A stretch of DNA of 64,000 nucleotides from Alkalicoccobacillus gibsonii (GCF_016798245.1 NZ_JAEUZA010000001.1:1162221-1226220), one strand, 5' to 3'. Shown: positions 1-10,440, counted from the first letter of the stretch. The notes: generated from the letters alone by a model not told the origin. Numbers and translations are program-made.

Positions 1-368
1 TTTCCATTCGATCCAGTGATGGCAATGATATCTGCCTCACTAATCTGATATGCCAGTTCGATTTCAGTTAAAATGGGTATATTCTTTTTTTCTGCTTCAA
101 CAAGCAGCTCATTCGAATAAGGAATCCCCGGATTTTTAATGATAAATTCCAATGGACGATCGAGTAATGACAGTGGATGTGAACCGCAAATGACCTCGAC
201 CCCTTGCTCCATTAGCTCTTGTGCTTGTGGATTATCATCAATTGACTTTCCATCGTTTACAATCACAGTGGCACCAAGCTTATGCAATAGTCTTGCTGCT
301 GCGTACCCACTTTTAGCAAGACCGACAACTAAAACTAATTTTCCTTGATATTGATCTGTATGAACCAT
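1..368 (-). CDS. murD: UDP-N-acetylmuramoyl-L-alanine:D-glutamate ligase (MurD), N-terminal part
   Basis: This is the first 122 residues of MurD, cut by the window edge. MurD is the cytosolic ATP-dependent ligase that adds D-glutamate to UDP-MurNAc-L-alanine. The protein begins [20 protein letters not shown], which contains the nucleotide-sugar-binding loop, and the fragment stops exactly in the Mur ligase P-loop ITGSNGK. The ATG at 368 follows the mraY stop codon directly, so the two are probably translationally coupled. It is the most downstream visible gene of the leftward dcw operon. The frame was read directly from the reverse strand; the catalytic and C-terminal domains lie outside the window. 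Confidence 0.93.
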   Translation of the reverse strand, partial: MVHTDQYQGKLVLVVGLAKSGYAAARLLHKLGATVIVNDGKSIDDNPQAQELMEQGVEVICGSHPLSLLDRPLEFIIKNPGIPYSNELLVEAEKKNIPILTEIELAYQISEADIIAITGSNG

Positions 369-1343
369 CTATAACCACACTCCTGTATAGATAGCTGCAA
401 TGGCAAATACCATGCCTACTAGCCAAAACGTTACAACGACACGCCATTCTGACCAACCTGAAAGTTCATAATGATGGTGTAACGGACTCATTTTAAACAC
501 ACGTTTCCCTCTTGTTTTAAAGGAAATCACTTGGATGATAACGGATAACGTTTCAATTACAAAAACGCCTCCAACTAAAATGAGCATTAATTCCATCTTA
601 CTAAGTATGGCAATTCCTGTAATGGCTCCCCCTAGAGCTAAAGAGCCTGTATCTCCCATAAAGACTTTAGCAGGATGCGCGTTAAAAACTAAGAATCCAA
701 GTACAGCCCCAACAACTGCTGCGCTGAATAGAGAGACATCTAAAAAGCCAGCACTCCAAGCTAAGATCGCAAAGGCACCAAATGCAATGGCACCAGTTCC
801 CGCTAGTAATCCGTCTAATCCGTCCGTTAAGTTAACAGCATTTGACGCTCCTACTAGCATGACAATGATTAAGGGCAAGTAGAAAAACCCAATATCAAAC
901 GAAACATTTGTAGCAGGTATCGCGATCTCCGTTGAGAAGCCAATTTGAATAAGACCTAAGTAAAAGACAACAGCGATAATCAGCTGTCCAACAAGTTTTT
1001 GTTTGGACGTTAAACCTAGGTTATGCTTTTTCACAACCTTGATATAATCATCGACAAACCCTACTAGTCCGTATCCTACAGTAACAATGAGTAATAAGAT
1101 AATTTCTGGTGTTAATTGATTTGTACTGATCGTCACTCCTAGAACAGTAGCTAGAATCGCTAAAACAACAACGATTCCTCCCATCGTAGGTGTACCACTT
1201 TTCTTTTGGTGAGATTCTGGCCCTTCCTCACGGATACTTTGACCAAACTTTAATCGTTTTAAAAATGGGATGAATATCGGCGAAAAGATCACCGCTACTC
1301 CAAATGAAATAATCAGCGTTAGAAGCAGAAGTTGTTCATTCAT
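369..1343 (-). CDS. mraY: Phospho-N-acetylmuramoyl-pentapeptide transferase (MraY)
   Basis: MraY is the integral membrane enzyme that transfers phospho-MurNAc-pentapeptide from UDP to undecaprenyl phosphate, giving lipid I. At 324 residues it has the normal Bacillus length. It shows the family signatures: the Asp pair D98-D99 in GFVDDY, the NLTDGLDG loop near 171-178, the FMGDTGS loop near 228-234 and the HHH motif near 289-291. About ten hydrophobic segments are visible. The start ATG overlaps the murF stop codon (ATGA), which implies translational coupling inside the dcw operon. Confidence 0.97.
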   Translation of the reverse strand: MNEQLLLLTLIISFGVAVIFSPIFIPFLKRLKFGQSIREEGPESHQKKSGTPTMGGIVVVLAILATVLGVTISTNQLTPEIILLLIVTVGYGLVGFVDDYIKVVKKHNLGLTSKQKLVGQLIIAVVFYLGLIQIGFSTEIAIPATNVSFDIGFFYLPLIIVMLVGASNAVNLTDGLDGLLAGTGAIAFGAFAILAWSAGFLDVSLFSAAVVGAVLGFLVFNAHPAKVFMGDTGSLALGGAITGIAILSKMELMLILVGGVFVIETLSVIIQVISFKTRGKRVFKMSPLHHHYELSGWSEWRVVVTFWLVGMVFAIAAIYTGVWL

Positions 1344-2728
1344 TTGTTCATCTCCCCCTTCCCGCTTTCTTTTAAATAGTTGAGTATTGTTTCAAGCTTT
1401 AACCCTCTTGAGGCTTTTAATAGGATGACTGTTTGATCATTTAATAATGGTTTGATTAGATTTGCAGCCTCTTCTAAAGTCGGAGCATGGTTTAATGTAA
1501 TTCCGTTTGACTTTTGTTGTCTTTTTGTTGCTTCATACAACCATTTTCCTTTGTCACCTACTGTGATGAGGTGAGTGATAGGTGTCTCAATGTCATCAGC
1601 GATTTGTTCGTGAAAGGCTTTTTCATTTGCCCCTAGTTCATACATATCACCAAGTACCGCAATATAATGTGTAAATCCATCTAAATCTTTTAATGCGTCA
1701 ACAGACGCTTTCATTGAAGTAGGACTTGCATTATAGGCATCATTAATGATTAATTCACCATGGTCCCCAACCAGTCGCTCAAGCCTCATTCCACTTACCT
1801 TTACCTGCTTAAGCCCCGCTTGAATGTGAGAAAATGAAACACCCAACCCTTTAGCTAAGCTAGCAGCTAAAGCTGCATTTTTTACATTGTGCTTACCGAG
1901 CATAGGTAGTGTTAAATCTCCAACCGATTGTAATTTGAACTGAAAACCAGTTGAGTCCACTAACACGTTTGTAACCTGGTTGTGATTATGCCGATCAAAC
2001 CCGACCGTACACACATCTTTTCCTTTTAGCATTTGTAGTAATGGTTCATCACCATCTATGTAGAGCATGCCTCCAGCTACTAAACCGTCTCGAATCTCCG
2101 CTTTCGCTTTGGCAATCCCTTCTCGTGATCCAAGCTGTTCCATATGAGATTCACCGATATTTGTAATAATTGCAGCATCAGGCTCAGATAATGTACTTAA
2201 CAAGTGAATTTCACCGAATCCACTCATACCCATCTCTAAAATTAAAAATTGACAATCTGCCGGCATCCCAAGAATCGTTAAAGGTAAGCCAATATGATTA
2301 TTATAATTCCCCTGTGTTTTATATGTGGTACCTGCATAGCTTAGAATCGAAGCGAGCATATCTTTTACAGTTGTTTTTCCATTGCTTCCAGTCACGCCTA
2401 TTACCTTTGGGTTCACCTCTTTACGGTACAGCTTTGCAAGCTTCTGTAAGGCTAGTAGTGTATCTTCCACAAAATATAGTTGAAACTCAGCTGGAAGGCT
2501 CGCAGGCACTGGCATATCCTTCTGCCATATAGATGCCTGCGCTCCTTCTTCGATTGCTTTCTCTATAAATTGATGACCATCAAATCGTTCTCCACTGATT
2601 GGAACATATAATGCACCCTCCTGCAAAGAACGGGTATCAATGGATACACTGCTAAACAAAGCATTGACATCTTCAGTTAATCGCAAATGAGTGGATACCG
2701 ATTTAATTAAATGATGTGCAATACTCAT
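1340..2728 (-). CDS. murF: UDP-MurNAc-tripeptide:D-alanyl-D-alanine ligase (MurF)
   Basis: MurF adds the D-Ala-D-Ala dipeptide to UDP-MurNAc-tripeptide in the cytosol, the last soluble precursor step. The 462-residue protein has the Mur ligase N-terminal domain, then the P-loop [10 protein letters not shown] at about 111-120, the central motif LILEMGMSG, and the NDAYNASP motif typical of MurF. It overlaps murE upstream and mraY downstream by four bases each (ATGA type), so the operon is tightly coupled. Confidence 0.96.
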   Translation of the reverse strand: MSIAHHLIKSVSTHLRLTEDVNALFSSVSIDTRSLQEGALYVPISGERFDGHQFIEKAIEEGAQASIWQKDMPVPASLPAEFQLYFVEDTLLALQKLAKLYRKEVNPKVIGVTGSNGKTTVKDMLASILSYAGTTYKTQGNYNNHIGLPLTILGMPADCQFLILEMGMSGFGEIHLLSTLSEPDAAIITNIGESHMEQLGSREGIAKAKAEIRDGLVAGGMLYIDGDEPLLQMLKGKDVCTVGFDRHNHNQVTNVLVDSTGFQFKLQSVGDLTLPMLGKHNVKNAALAASLAKGLGVSFSHIQAGLKQVKVSGMRLERLVGDHGELIINDAYNASPTSMKASVDALKDLDGFTHYIAVLGDMYELGANEKAFHEQIADDIETPITHLITVGDKGKWLYEATKRQQKSNGITLNHAPTLEEAANLIKPLLNDQTVILLKASRGLKLETILNYLKESGKGEMNK

Positions 2729-4191
2729 AGGGACAATCCTCTAATCGCTTCCTCAGCTACTTCTCGATCATCAAAATGGTGCTTTACTCCTGCAATATCT
2801 TGATACGTCTCGTGACCTTTACCGGCGATAAGGATCACATCTCCCGCCTCTGCTTGCTCAATGGCACGTACAATTGCTTGCTTGCGGTCAAGTATTGTCT
2901 CAAAGTTATCAGATACTAACCCTTCTGTCATATCTTTTAAGATGAGCTCAGGATCCTCTGAACGCGGATTATCGGAAGTGAAAATTGCGCGGTCTGCTTG
3001 TTTCACAGCGATTTCAGCCATGACTGGACGTTTGCTAGCATCTCGGTCACCACCACAACCTACAACAACCGTTACCTGTCCATTTGTTAAATCAGTAACT
3101 GTATCTAAAACGTTTTTTAAACTGTCAGCCGTGTGAGCATAATCAACAATGACTGAAAATGACTGACCACATTGAACTGGCTCAAAGCGCCCCGCAATTC
3201 CTTTTACACGTTCAAGACTTTGTTTAATTTGATCTAGCTTTAAGCCTGAAGCAAGTCCCGCCGCCACAGCCGCCAGTGCATTATATACACTAAACAATCC
3301 AATAAGTTTAAAGCTGACTTCTGTTTCTTCCCCAAATGCTTCTAATGTAAAGCTTGTGCCTTCTGGTGTCGACTTAATTTCTTTTGCTCTGACATCACAC
3401 GCTTTGCGAATTCCATATGTAATGATATCTGCAGTTGTTAATTGAGCCAACCGAGCACCTGAGAGGTCATCTATATTGATGACAGCTATTTTACCTTCAT
3501 ATGTGTTACCTAGCTGAGAGAAAAGCAAGCTTTTAGCAAAAAAGTATTTCTCCATTGTCTCATGGTAATCAAGATGATCAGGCGTTAAATTTGTGAATAC
3601 AGCAATATCAAAATCACACCCTCTGACTCTCCCATGATGAAGTGCGTGAGAAGACACTTCCATGACAGCTGTATCAACATGTTCTTGGACCATGTTTTGA
3701 AATGTTTTCTGCAAAACAAGTGATTCTGGTGTTGTATTCGCCGTATCAAATGTCGCGTCACCAATCTTCGTATACATCGTTCCAATTAAGCCTGTTTGCT
3801 GCTTGGCATCCCGAAACATTTGATCAAGAATATGAGTCGTTGATGTTTTACCATTCGTTCCCGTTACACCTACAAGACGTAGCTTCTTTGTTGGCTCATC
3901 GTAAAAATGGCTGGCAATTCGCGCCATCGCCCGCTTTGCATCATCTACTAGGATTAATGGTACCGAGACGTCAAGAGACCGCTCAGCAATGATTGCGGCG
4001 GCTCCTTGGTCGATTGCTTTTTGGGCAAAATCATGTCCATCAACTGTGTACCCTTTAATACAAATAAAAAGTGATCCCGGACTTACATTTCTTGAATCCA
4101 TTTCTACTTGCTTTATTTGAATTTGTTTCTGCTCAGGCGTTAGTTCGCTTGTCGTACGCAGCGGTCTAAGCAGTTCGTCTAATGTCATCAT
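2725..4191 (-). CDS. murE: UDP-MurNAc-dipeptide:meso-diaminopimelate ligase (MurE)
   Basis: MurE adds the third stem-peptide residue. The 488-residue protein carries the P-loop GVTGTNGKTSTTH at 108-120, the lysine that is carbamylated in the family (about K220) and the motif DNPR at 407-410. In this family DNPR marks meso-diaminopimelate rather than lysine specificity, so the wall is predicted to be the A1-gamma type usual for Bacillus. Two adjacent ATG codons sit at the start; either may be used. The gene follows spoVD by about 90 bases, in which I see no convincing terminator. Confidence 0.96.
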   Translation of the reverse strand: MMTLDELLRPLRTTSELTPEQKQIQIKQVEMDSRNVSPGSLFICIKGYTVDGHDFAQKAIDQGAAAIIAERSLDVSVPLILVDDAKRAMARIASHFYDEPTKKLRLVGVTGTNGKTSTTHILDQMFRDAKQQTGLIGTMYTKIGDATFDTANTTPESLVLQKTFQNMVQEHVDTAVMEVSSHALHHGRVRGCDFDIAVFTNLTPDHLDYHETMEKYFFAKSLLFSQLGNTYEGKIAVINIDDLSGARLAQLTTADIITYGIRKACDVRAKEIKSTPEGTSFTLEAFGEETEVSFKLIGLFSVYNALAAVAAGLASGLKLDQIKQSLERVKGIAGRFEPVQCGQSFSVIVDYAHTADSLKNVLDTVTDLTNGQVTVVVGCGGDRDASKRPVMAEIAVKQADRAIFTSDNPRSEDPELILKDMTEGLVSDNFETILDRKQAIVRAIEQAEAGDVILIAGKGHETYQDIAGVKHHFDDREVAEEAIRGLSL

Positions 4192-4281
4192 ATTAAGTCC
4201 CTCTCATTCACTGCAATAAGCTGTTTTCTTTTCAGTCAAACATTGTTGTTTACCCTTATCTGAAAACATACAAACTATATT

Positions 4282-6216
4282 TTAGTCGTTTGCGTCTGAT
4301 TTGTCACCCATATATATCCGAACCGTTGATCCTGCTGCTACTTTACTCCCAGGTAGGGGAGCTTGCGTGACTACAACTTCTCCTTCTCCTGATGCATCCA
4401 GCCTCAAATCCATGTATCCTTCATGAATTTCCCGTTTTGTCCGTCCGACTAAATCAGGAACTTCCATAATCGGTTCGTCATTCCATGATACTTTTTTCTC
4501 AAATTGTTCTGTTCTTTTCTCAACACCCATAGCAGCCAAACTATCTCCAATAATATTTCCTACGATTGGAGCAGCAACGATGCCTCCAAATTGAAGGGTA
4601 TCTTTTGGATTATCCACTGCCACGTATACCACGATTTCTGGATCATCTGCTGGTGCAAATCCAATAAATGAGACGATATGATTATTCTCAAGGTACTTTC
4701 CATCTTTCGCTTTTTGAGCTGTACCCGTTTTTCCACCAACACGGTACCCATCTACAAAAGCTCCCTTTCCGGTTCCCAAAGCTACAACGGTTTCCAGGGC
4801 ATGTCGGACTTCTTTGGACGTTTCTTCTGAAATCACTTGTCGTTTCATATAAGGGGATTGATGCTTCACAACTTCTCCAGTAAGAGGATCTACCCATTCC
4901 TTGCCAATAAACGGTTTATACAGATATCCTCCATTTACCGCCGCAGATACAGCAGTTACTTGTTGTAGAGGTGTAACGGCTACACCCTGACCAAATGCAG
5001 TAGTTGCTTGTTCGAGCGGCCCTACCCGATCCCGATTAAATAAGATCCCTGTTCCTTCTCCCTGCAAGTCAATCCCTGTCTTTGATCCAAACCCAAAGTC
5101 TTCAATGTAATTAAACAATCTGTCTTTACCTAGTCGTTCACCAAGTGTAACAAAACCAGGGTTACACGAATTTTGAACTACTTCTAAAAATGTTTGTTGA
5201 CCGTGGCCGCCTTTTTTCCAGCAGCGCAGTCGATGTCCCGACACTTCAATATAGCCCGGATCATAAAACTGATCATGCTCTAGATCAACTTCTCCCTCTT
5301 CTAATGCCGCTGCGAGCGTAATAATCTTAAAGGTTGACCCTGGCTCATATTGCATCCATACCGGTTTGTTTTGATTGTATATTTCAGGTGAAACCTCTTG
5401 GAAGTTCTCTGGATTATAGTCTGGACGACTGCTCATGCCGAGAACCTCTCCCGTTTTAGGATTCATTGCAATAGCCATAGCGCCGTCAGGATTATAGGTT
5501 GCCTCAGCAATATCAAGCTCTCGCTCCATAATCGTTTGTACCCGGCTATCAATGGTTAAACGCATATCTAACCCATTTACAGGAGCTTCGTACTCATCTG
5601 CCAGGTTTGGCATCCGACTATTCTTAGCTGTTGAGAAAAAGGACACGTGACCCTGCTTGCCCTTCAGCTCTTCATCGTAATATAACTCAAGCCCTGTTAA
5701 ACCCTGATTGTCAATTCCAGCAAAGCCCAATACATGAGAAAGATAGTTTCCATGTGGATAATGTCTTTTACTATCTTCGGCAATAAATACACCAGGTAAT
5801 CTTAGGTTACGTATTTCACTCGCTTTTTCTTTACTTATTTTTTGACCCTCAGGTCTAATCCACACTCTTGATTCAGATTTTGTTAGCTGTTCGAGTAGCC
5901 GACTCTTATCCATATCAAGAATGGCTGCAAGACTCTCTGCGCTGTGATCAGGGTCTTCAATTTGCCTAGGTACCACAAGAACGGAAGGAGCACTTACGTT
6001 CGTTGCGAGCACCTCGTCATTTCGATCACGAATTTCTCCTCTTTTCGGTTCAAAAGGGATCACGCGACTCCATGAGTCCATGGCTAGTTGAGTAAGCTCT
6101 TCCCCTTTTACAAATTGAACGTATCCTAATCGACCAGCAATGATTAGAAAGACTGCTAGTCCTACAATTAATATCGCTATAAGTCTTTTTCTCACCGTTG
6201 TCTGAGATACTCTCAT
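4282..6216 (-). CDS. spoVD: Sporulation-specific penicillin-binding protein SpoVD (class B PBP)
   Basis: SpoVD is the class B transpeptidase needed for spore cortex synthesis in Bacillus. The 644-residue length and position between pbpB and murE match SpoVD. An N-terminal membrane anchor lies at about 11-29, then the PBP dimer domain with the KRGEIRDRN motif, then the transpeptidase domain with STFK at 294-297, SCN at 350-352 and KTGT at 496-499. A single PASTA-like domain closes the protein at about 580-640. The Shine-Dalgarno GGAGGG is 7 bases before the ATG. A mother-cell sigma factor promoter would be expected in the 98-base gap upstream, but I could not recognise one with confidence. Confidence 0.93.
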   Translation of the reverse strand: MRVSQTTVRKRLIAILIVGLAVFLIIAGRLGYVQFVKGEELTQLAMDSWSRVIPFEPKRGEIRDRNDEVLATNVSAPSVLVVPRQIEDPDHSAESLAAILDMDKSRLLEQLTKSESRVWIRPEGQKISKEKASEIRNLRLPGVFIAEDSKRHYPHGNYLSHVLGFAGIDNQGLTGLELYYDEELKGKQGHVSFFSTAKNSRMPNLADEYEAPVNGLDMRLTIDSRVQTIMERELDIAEATYNPDGAMAIAMNPKTGEVLGMSSRPDYNPENFQEVSPEIYNQNKPVWMQYEPGSTFKIITLAAALEEGEVDLEHDQFYDPGYIEVSGHRLRCWKKGGHGQQTFLEVVQNSCNPGFVTLGERLGKDRLFNYIEDFGFGSKTGIDLQGEGTGILFNRDRVGPLEQATTAFGQGVAVTPLQQVTAVSAAVNGGYLYKPFIGKEWVDPLTGEVVKHQSPYMKRQVISEETSKEVRHALETVVALGTGKGAFVDGYRVGGKTGTAQKAKDGKYLENNHIVSFIGFAPADDPEIVVYVAVDNPKDTLQFGGIVAAPIVGNIIGDSLAAMGVEKRTEQFEKKVSWNDEPIMEVPDLVGRTKREIHEGYMDLRLDASGEGEVVVTQAPLPGSKVAAGSTVRIYMGDKSDAND

Positions 6217-6306
6217 AGATACTCCCTCCGATTCTAAACATCTGACAAGCCCATGCTTGTATCAGCTTATGAAAAGGAGGGAGCTAAAAGAACTTACCTG
6301 TTAAAA

Positions 6307-8508
6307 CTATTCATTACTTTCCTCTTCGATCTCTGGTTCAAGATCGATCTGTTCTTCTTCAGTTGCGTCTTCTTCGTCAGGTATTTCCTGTTCAGTTGAA
6401 AATTCCACTTGGATCTGATCACCAGATTCAACGGGTTCACCTGGTGCTGGGGACTGATTAATCAAGAATCCATTACCCTCTTGATTCAGCTTTAAATTAA
6501 GTGCTGCAGTAACTTTAAGTACATCTCTTGCAGACCACCCTGAGAGATCAGGAAGAGTATACGGTCCTTCATCTGCTACGAGAATAACTTTTTCCCCTTC
6601 AAGTAACCCAATTTCCTCCTGAGGCTGTTGAGCAAGCACCTTTGAACCTGAACCAAGAACCGTTACCTGCATATTCTGCTCTTCTAAAATAGCTTTAGAC
6701 TCTTCAATCGATGATCCTTCAAATTCGTCCATTTGATAGCCTGATTCTGTTTCTTTTTTCACTTCATCCACGGTTGGAGCAATGTTCAGATAATCTAGGC
6801 TCCGTTGCATGATCGTATTAAAAATTAACGCCACAGGCTCGCTTCCAATCTCAAATTCATCAAGCTGAGGGCGTTCAACAGCTACATAAACCATCACTTT
6901 CGGGTCATCCTCAGGTGCCATACCCATAAATGAAAAGAGGTTGTTTCCGTGGCCCTTCATGTAACCTGGTCCATCTTCATTTAAAATTTGGGCGGTTCCT
7001 GTTTTCCCAGCAATATCAAAACCTGCAATTTGATATGCATTACCCGTACCCTCTGGTTCGCTAACTACTTCTCCTAGAAGCTTACGCACTTCTTTTGCCG
7101 TCTCAGCAGAAATTGGCTGACCAACCTCTGTTGGTTCGTTTTCTTGAATGACTGTTCCTGAATCATGTTCGGTTATTTTATCAATTACATACGGCTTCAT
7201 CATTTTTCCGTCGTTTGCAATTGCTGTTGCTGCTTGAACGATTTGAATAGGCGTAACAGCTGAACCTTGTCCAAATGAAGTCGTCGCAGCATCAGACCGG
7301 CCATTTTGAGCAATTAAACTATCGGTCTCGTTCGGAAGATCAATTCCTGTTTTATCAAAGAATCCAAACCTATGCCAGTAATCATATAATTTGTCTGGAC
7401 CAAGCTTGTCTAAGGCCAAAATCATCATGGCAACATTTGATGAGCGAAGAAATCCCTCTCGAAATGTGATCGAGCCCCACCCACCTTGTTTATGATCACT
7501 AATTTTTGACTCTGAATCTACTTGATAGCTTCCAGATTTATATTTTTCTTCACTATCCCAGACTCCTTCTTCAATCCCCGCTGCAACGGTAAACATTTTC
7601 ATCGTTGAGCCTGGTTCAAACCGGTCGGAAACAGCATAATTTGTATAGTTTTCTACTGACTCGTATTCATTCGGATTAAAGCTTGGACGGTTACTCATGG
7701 CAAGAATCTGGCCAGTTTTAGGATCAGCGACGATTGCCGTCATTTTTTTTGGTGAGTAGTCTTCTTCCACTTTCGTCATGACTTGTTCTAAAGCAAGTTG
7801 AATGTTTGAGTCGAGCGTTAAATGAATGTCATTTCCATCCTTCGCAGGCGTAATCGTATCATTTGGATTAGGCAAAGGATTTCCTTTATGATCGCTATCA
7901 TATTTGATTGAGCCATTCTCAGGGCTTAAGTATTCATCTAGACTTCGTTCAAGCCCCATTCGCGCTTCTGCCATGTCTCTTTCCGTATAGCCAATCACAT
8001 GAGATGCATACACCTGTTTAGGATAGTATCTCCTTGGCTGTTTCGTAAAATGAATGCCATCTAATTGCAGGTCTCTAATTTCCGTCATTTTTTCATACGA
8101 AAGATTTCTTGCTCCAGATCCTAATTCCACTTGGAACTTATCATCTTGTTCTAGCATTCGTTGTAGATCATTTGTTTCTAGACCAATCAGAGGTGCTAAT
8201 TCTTTTGCTGTTTCTTCAGGATCTCTTACATGACTAAGCTGATCTGTAGCTAGAACGGCATATACACTATACGATTGCAATTGTTCAGCAACCGCGTCAC
8301 CACTTCGGTCATAGATCGTCCCTCGTTTCCCTTCTATCACCTGACTTTTTTGCCACCGTTGCTCTGCTATGGCTGTAAGGTCCTGACCTTTCACTTCTTT
8401 TGCCGCTTGAATGTACGCAATTCGACCACAGAGAACTAGAAATATAACTAAAAAGCAAGCGAGCAGCATTAAAGCGCGTTTATTTGTAACAGCTCGTTTA
8501 ATATCCAT
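6307..8508 (-). CDS. pbpB: Penicillin-binding protein 2B, septal transpeptidase (PbpB/FtsI)
   Basis: PBP2B is the essential class B transpeptidase of the divisome. The ATG at 8508 is chosen because AAGGAG lies 7 bases upstream; the longer frame from 8526 would start upstream of that site. The 733-residue protein has an N-terminal membrane anchor near 12-28, the dimerisation domain with KRGTIYDRSG, STMK at 301-304, SSN at 356-358 and KTGT at 502-505. Two PASTA-like repeats follow, then a strongly acidic tail rich in Glu and Asp. It lies downstream of ftsL, separated from it by a perfect hairpin. Confidence 0.94.
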   Translation of the reverse strand: MDIKRAVTNKRALMLLACFLVIFLVLCGRIAYIQAAKEVKGQDLTAIAEQRWQKSQVIEGKRGTIYDRSGDAVAEQLQSYSVYAVLATDQLSHVRDPEETAKELAPLIGLETNDLQRMLEQDDKFQVELGSGARNLSYEKMTEIRDLQLDGIHFTKQPRRYYPKQVYASHVIGYTERDMAEARMGLERSLDEYLSPENGSIKYDSDHKGNPLPNPNDTITPAKDGNDIHLTLDSNIQLALEQVMTKVEEDYSPKKMTAIVADPKTGQILAMSNRPSFNPNEYESVENYTNYAVSDRFEPGSTMKMFTVAAGIEEGVWDSEEKYKSGSYQVDSESKISDHKQGGWGSITFREGFLRSSNVAMMILALDKLGPDKLYDYWHRFGFFDKTGIDLPNETDSLIAQNGRSDAATTSFGQGSAVTPIQIVQAATAIANDGKMMKPYVIDKITEHDSGTVIQENEPTEVGQPISAETAKEVRKLLGEVVSEPEGTGNAYQIAGFDIAGKTGTAQILNEDGPGYMKGHGNNLFSFMGMAPEDDPKVMVYVAVERPQLDEFEIGSEPVALIFNTIMQRSLDYLNIAPTVDEVKKETESGYQMDEFEGSSIEESKAILEEQNMQVTVLGSGSKVLAQQPQEEIGLLEGEKVILVADEGPYTLPDLSGWSARDVLKVTAALNLKLNQEGNGFLINQSPAPGEPVESGDQIQVEFSTEQEIPDEEDATEEEQIDLEPEIEEESNE

Positions 8509-8556
8509 GTTTAGGCTCCTTCCCATCTTGTCTAGTAGAGTTTGTTCGTTCTATAA

Positions 8557-8587
8557 AAAAACTAGTTCATGAAATGAACTAGTTTTT
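8557..8587 (-). terminator. Terminator-like hairpin across the ftsL stop codon
   Basis: A perfect 14-bp inverted repeat (arms AAAAACTAGTTCAT and ATGAACTAGTTTTT, 3-nt loop) includes the ftsL TAG stop. Read leftwards it ends in a run of seven T, so it looks like an intrinsic terminator between ftsL and pbpB. The stem is AT-rich, so it may act as a partial terminator or RNA-processing signal rather than a full stop. Confidence 0.6.
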
Positions 8588-8944
8588 GTTTACAACCTCT
8601 ACGTTTTCAGCATTTAATTCAAAACCATTCTCTTTTGCGATACTGAATAAACGTTCGGGGTCACGAGCTTCCACTACTTGTAAATTCAAACCTTCATTCA
8701 CTTGTGTTTGCTGAGTGATCGCCTGTTCAATTTCATGATTTTGTTTATTTAAGCTATAGATAGACACGTAATTATGTACAACAAACCCTGATAGTGCGAG
8801 CACAAGGCCGGCAATCATGAGCGCTATCAATTTTTCTCCCAGTGTAATTCTGGCTCTGGAAGTGCGAATAACCTTTTTCGTTTGTGGTGATTGTTTCGGT
8901 TGTTGATTTGGTTGATAATTCGGTTGAATTTGTCGTGCAAGCAT
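8579..8944 (-). CDS. ftsL: Cell division protein FtsL
   Basis: FtsL is a small bitopic divisome protein that partners DivIC/FtsB and DivIB/FtsQ and helps activate septal wall synthesis. The 121-residue protein has a basic, Gln/Pro-rich cytoplasmic tail (1-37), one membrane segment at about 38-57 and an extracytoplasmic coiled-coil region. FtsL sequences are weakly conserved; the assignment rests on size, topology and position between rsmH and pbpB. An AGGGGG-type ribosome site precedes the ATG. Confidence 0.9.
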   Translation of the reverse strand: MLARQIQPNYQPNQQPKQSPQTKKVIRTSRARITLGEKLIALMIAGLVLALSGFVVHNYVSIYSLNKQNHEIEQAITQQTQVNEGLNLQVVEARDPERLFSIAKENGFELNAENVEVVNKN

Positions 8945-8956
8945 GGTGTGTCCCCC

Positions 8957-9892
8957 TTATACATTCTTTTGTGCGATACGCAGTTTTGCCGATCTAGATC
9001 GATTGTTTTCATCAAGCTCTTCTTCACTTGCTACAATTGGCTTTCGTGTAATGATCTTCATTTTTGGTTCAAAACCTTCAGGGATAATTGGGAGACCCTT
9101 TGGTAGATCCGGCATTTTCGACCATTCTTTAAACATTTGCTTGCATAAGCGATCTTCTAATGAATGAAACGTAATCACACATAGTCTTCCGTCCTCATTT
9201 AGTAGATCATATGAATCCTGCAAAGCCGTTTCAAATGCACCTAATTCATCATTAACTGCAATACGGATCGCTTGAAACGTTCGTTTAGCAGGGTGACCGC
9301 CTGTTCTTCTGGCAGGGGCAGGAATCGCATCTTTAATGATTTCAACTAATTGACCTGTTGTTTCAATCGGCTCAGTCTCACGAAATGCCTCAATCTTTCT
9401 GGCTATTTGTTTGGCGAATTTTTCCTCTCCATAGCGTGAAATGATCGAAAAAAGCTTGGCGAAGGGCCACTCATTCACTACATGGTAGGCAGAAAGATCA
9501 GCTTCTTGATTCATTCTCATATCAAGTGGAGCATCTTGATGATAACTAAATCCTCTTTCAGCTTGATCAAGCTGAGGTGATGACACACCGAGGTCAAATA
9601 AAATGCCATCCACTTTCGTAACATTCCGCTCACTTAGTTCATCACGGATATGACGAAAGTTTGCTTGAATCAACGAGTAACGGCCCTCGTAGCTACTTAG
9701 TCTCTCATTTGCTGCTTTAATGGCTGTTACATCCTGGTCGAATGCGTAAAGATGTCCGCCATCAGTTAATTGCTGGACAATTCGTTCACTATGTCCTGCT
9801 CCACCTAGCGTACAATCCACATACGTACCATCTGGTTTAATATGTAATCCTTTAATTGATTCTTCTTTTAAAACGGTAAAATGATTAAACAA
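8957..9892 (-). CDS. rsmH: 16S rRNA (cytosine1402-N4)-methyltransferase RsmH (MraW)
   Basis: RsmH methylates N4 of C1402 in the ribosomal decoding site. I place the start at a TTG at 9892 because a strong AAGGTG ribosome site sits 5 bases before it and the protein then reads [12 protein letters not shown], the family N-terminus. This gives 311 residues, the B. subtilis length. Signatures: SAM loop [10 protein letters not shown] near 31-40, [12 protein letters not shown], and the C-terminal FHSLEDR. Extending to an upstream ATG at 9931 would add 13 residues not typical of the family. The gene follows mraZ closely. Confidence 0.95.
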   Translation of the reverse strand: MFNHFTVLKEESIKGLHIKPDGTYVDCTLGGAGHSERIVQQLTDGGHLYAFDQDVTAIKAANERLSSYEGRYSLIQANFRHIRDELSERNVTKVDGILFDLGVSSPQLDQAERGFSYHQDAPLDMRMNQEADLSAYHVVNEWPFAKLFSIISRYGEEKFAKQIARKIEAFRETEPIETTGQLVEIIKDAIPAPARRTGGHPAKRTFQAIRIAVNDELGAFETALQDSYDLLNEDGRLCVITFHSLEDRLCKQMFKEWSKMPDLPKGLPIIPEGFEPKMKIITRKPIVASEEELDENNRSRSAKLRIAQKNV

Positions 9893-9920
9893 GGGTTCAC
9901 CTTCTCTTCTTAAGCTTAGC

Positions 9921-10352
9921 TTAAAGATCAAAGTCTGTTAGATTCTCAGAGATCTCAGCTAAAGACTCCTCGGATTCACCCACATAGTGTTCCCACATCG
10001 ATTGACTCCATACCTCTACTCGATTTGAGACGCCAATGACTACGCATTCTTTCTCAATTTGAGCATATTGACGCAGCGGAGCGGCTAAATTTACCCTGCC
10101 TTGCTTATCTAATTCACATTCTGAGGCACCAGAAAAGAAAAAGCGGGTAAATGCACGAGCATCTTTTTTGGTGAAAGGAAGCGTTTTAAGCTGTTCTTCA
10201 AGCTTGGTCCATTCTTCGTAGGGGTAAACAAACAAGCATTTATCAAGTCCACGGGTAACAACAAATGACTGACCTAATTCCTCGCGAAACTTCGCAGGAA
10301 TGATCATACGGCCTTTTTCATCTACATTGTGTCGATATTCGCCCATGAACAT
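9921..10352 (-). CDS. mraZ: Transcriptional regulator MraZ
   Basis: MraZ is a ring-forming DNA-binding protein of the AbrB-like double-SpoVT fold that controls its own dcw operon. The start is the ATG giving [15 protein letters not shown], the conserved N-terminus, and makes 143 residues, the usual length. Each half carries the DxKGRxxxP signature ([13 protein letters not shown] and [13 protein letters not shown]). A G-run lies 9 bases upstream. It is the first gene of the dcw operon, directly behind a cluster of GTGG boxes. Confidence 0.96.
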   Translation of the reverse strand: MFMGEYRHNVDEKGRMIIPAKFREELGQSFVVTRGLDKCLFVYPYEEWTKLEEQLKTLPFTKKDARAFTRFFFSGASECELDKQGRVNLAAPLRQYAQIEKECVVIGVSNRVEVWSQSMWEHYVGESEESLAEISENLTDFDL

Positions 10353-10366
10353 GTTTTTCGGCCCCC

Positions 10367-10411
10367 CCACTAACTATCAATAACTTACCACAACCCCCCA
10401 CTTTTCACCAC
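10367..10411 (-). promoter_or_regulatory. MraZ operator: GTGG boxes at 10-bp spacing
   Basis: Read leftwards, GTGG occurs at 10411-10408, 10401-10398 and 10391-10388, exactly 10 bp apart, with a fourth at 10370-10367. Evenly spaced GTGG/TGGG repeats before mraZ are the known binding site of MraZ, so this is the expected autoregulatory operator. The boxes lie within 60 bp of the mraZ start. The core promoter itself was not resolved. Confidence 0.8.
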
Positions 10412-10440
10412 TATCTTTTCGTAAGTTTCTCCACAAAACA

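Noticed and set aside
535-882. Plus-strand frame opposite mraY
   Set aside because: Shadow frame created by the codon pattern of mraY; repetitive low-complexity translation.
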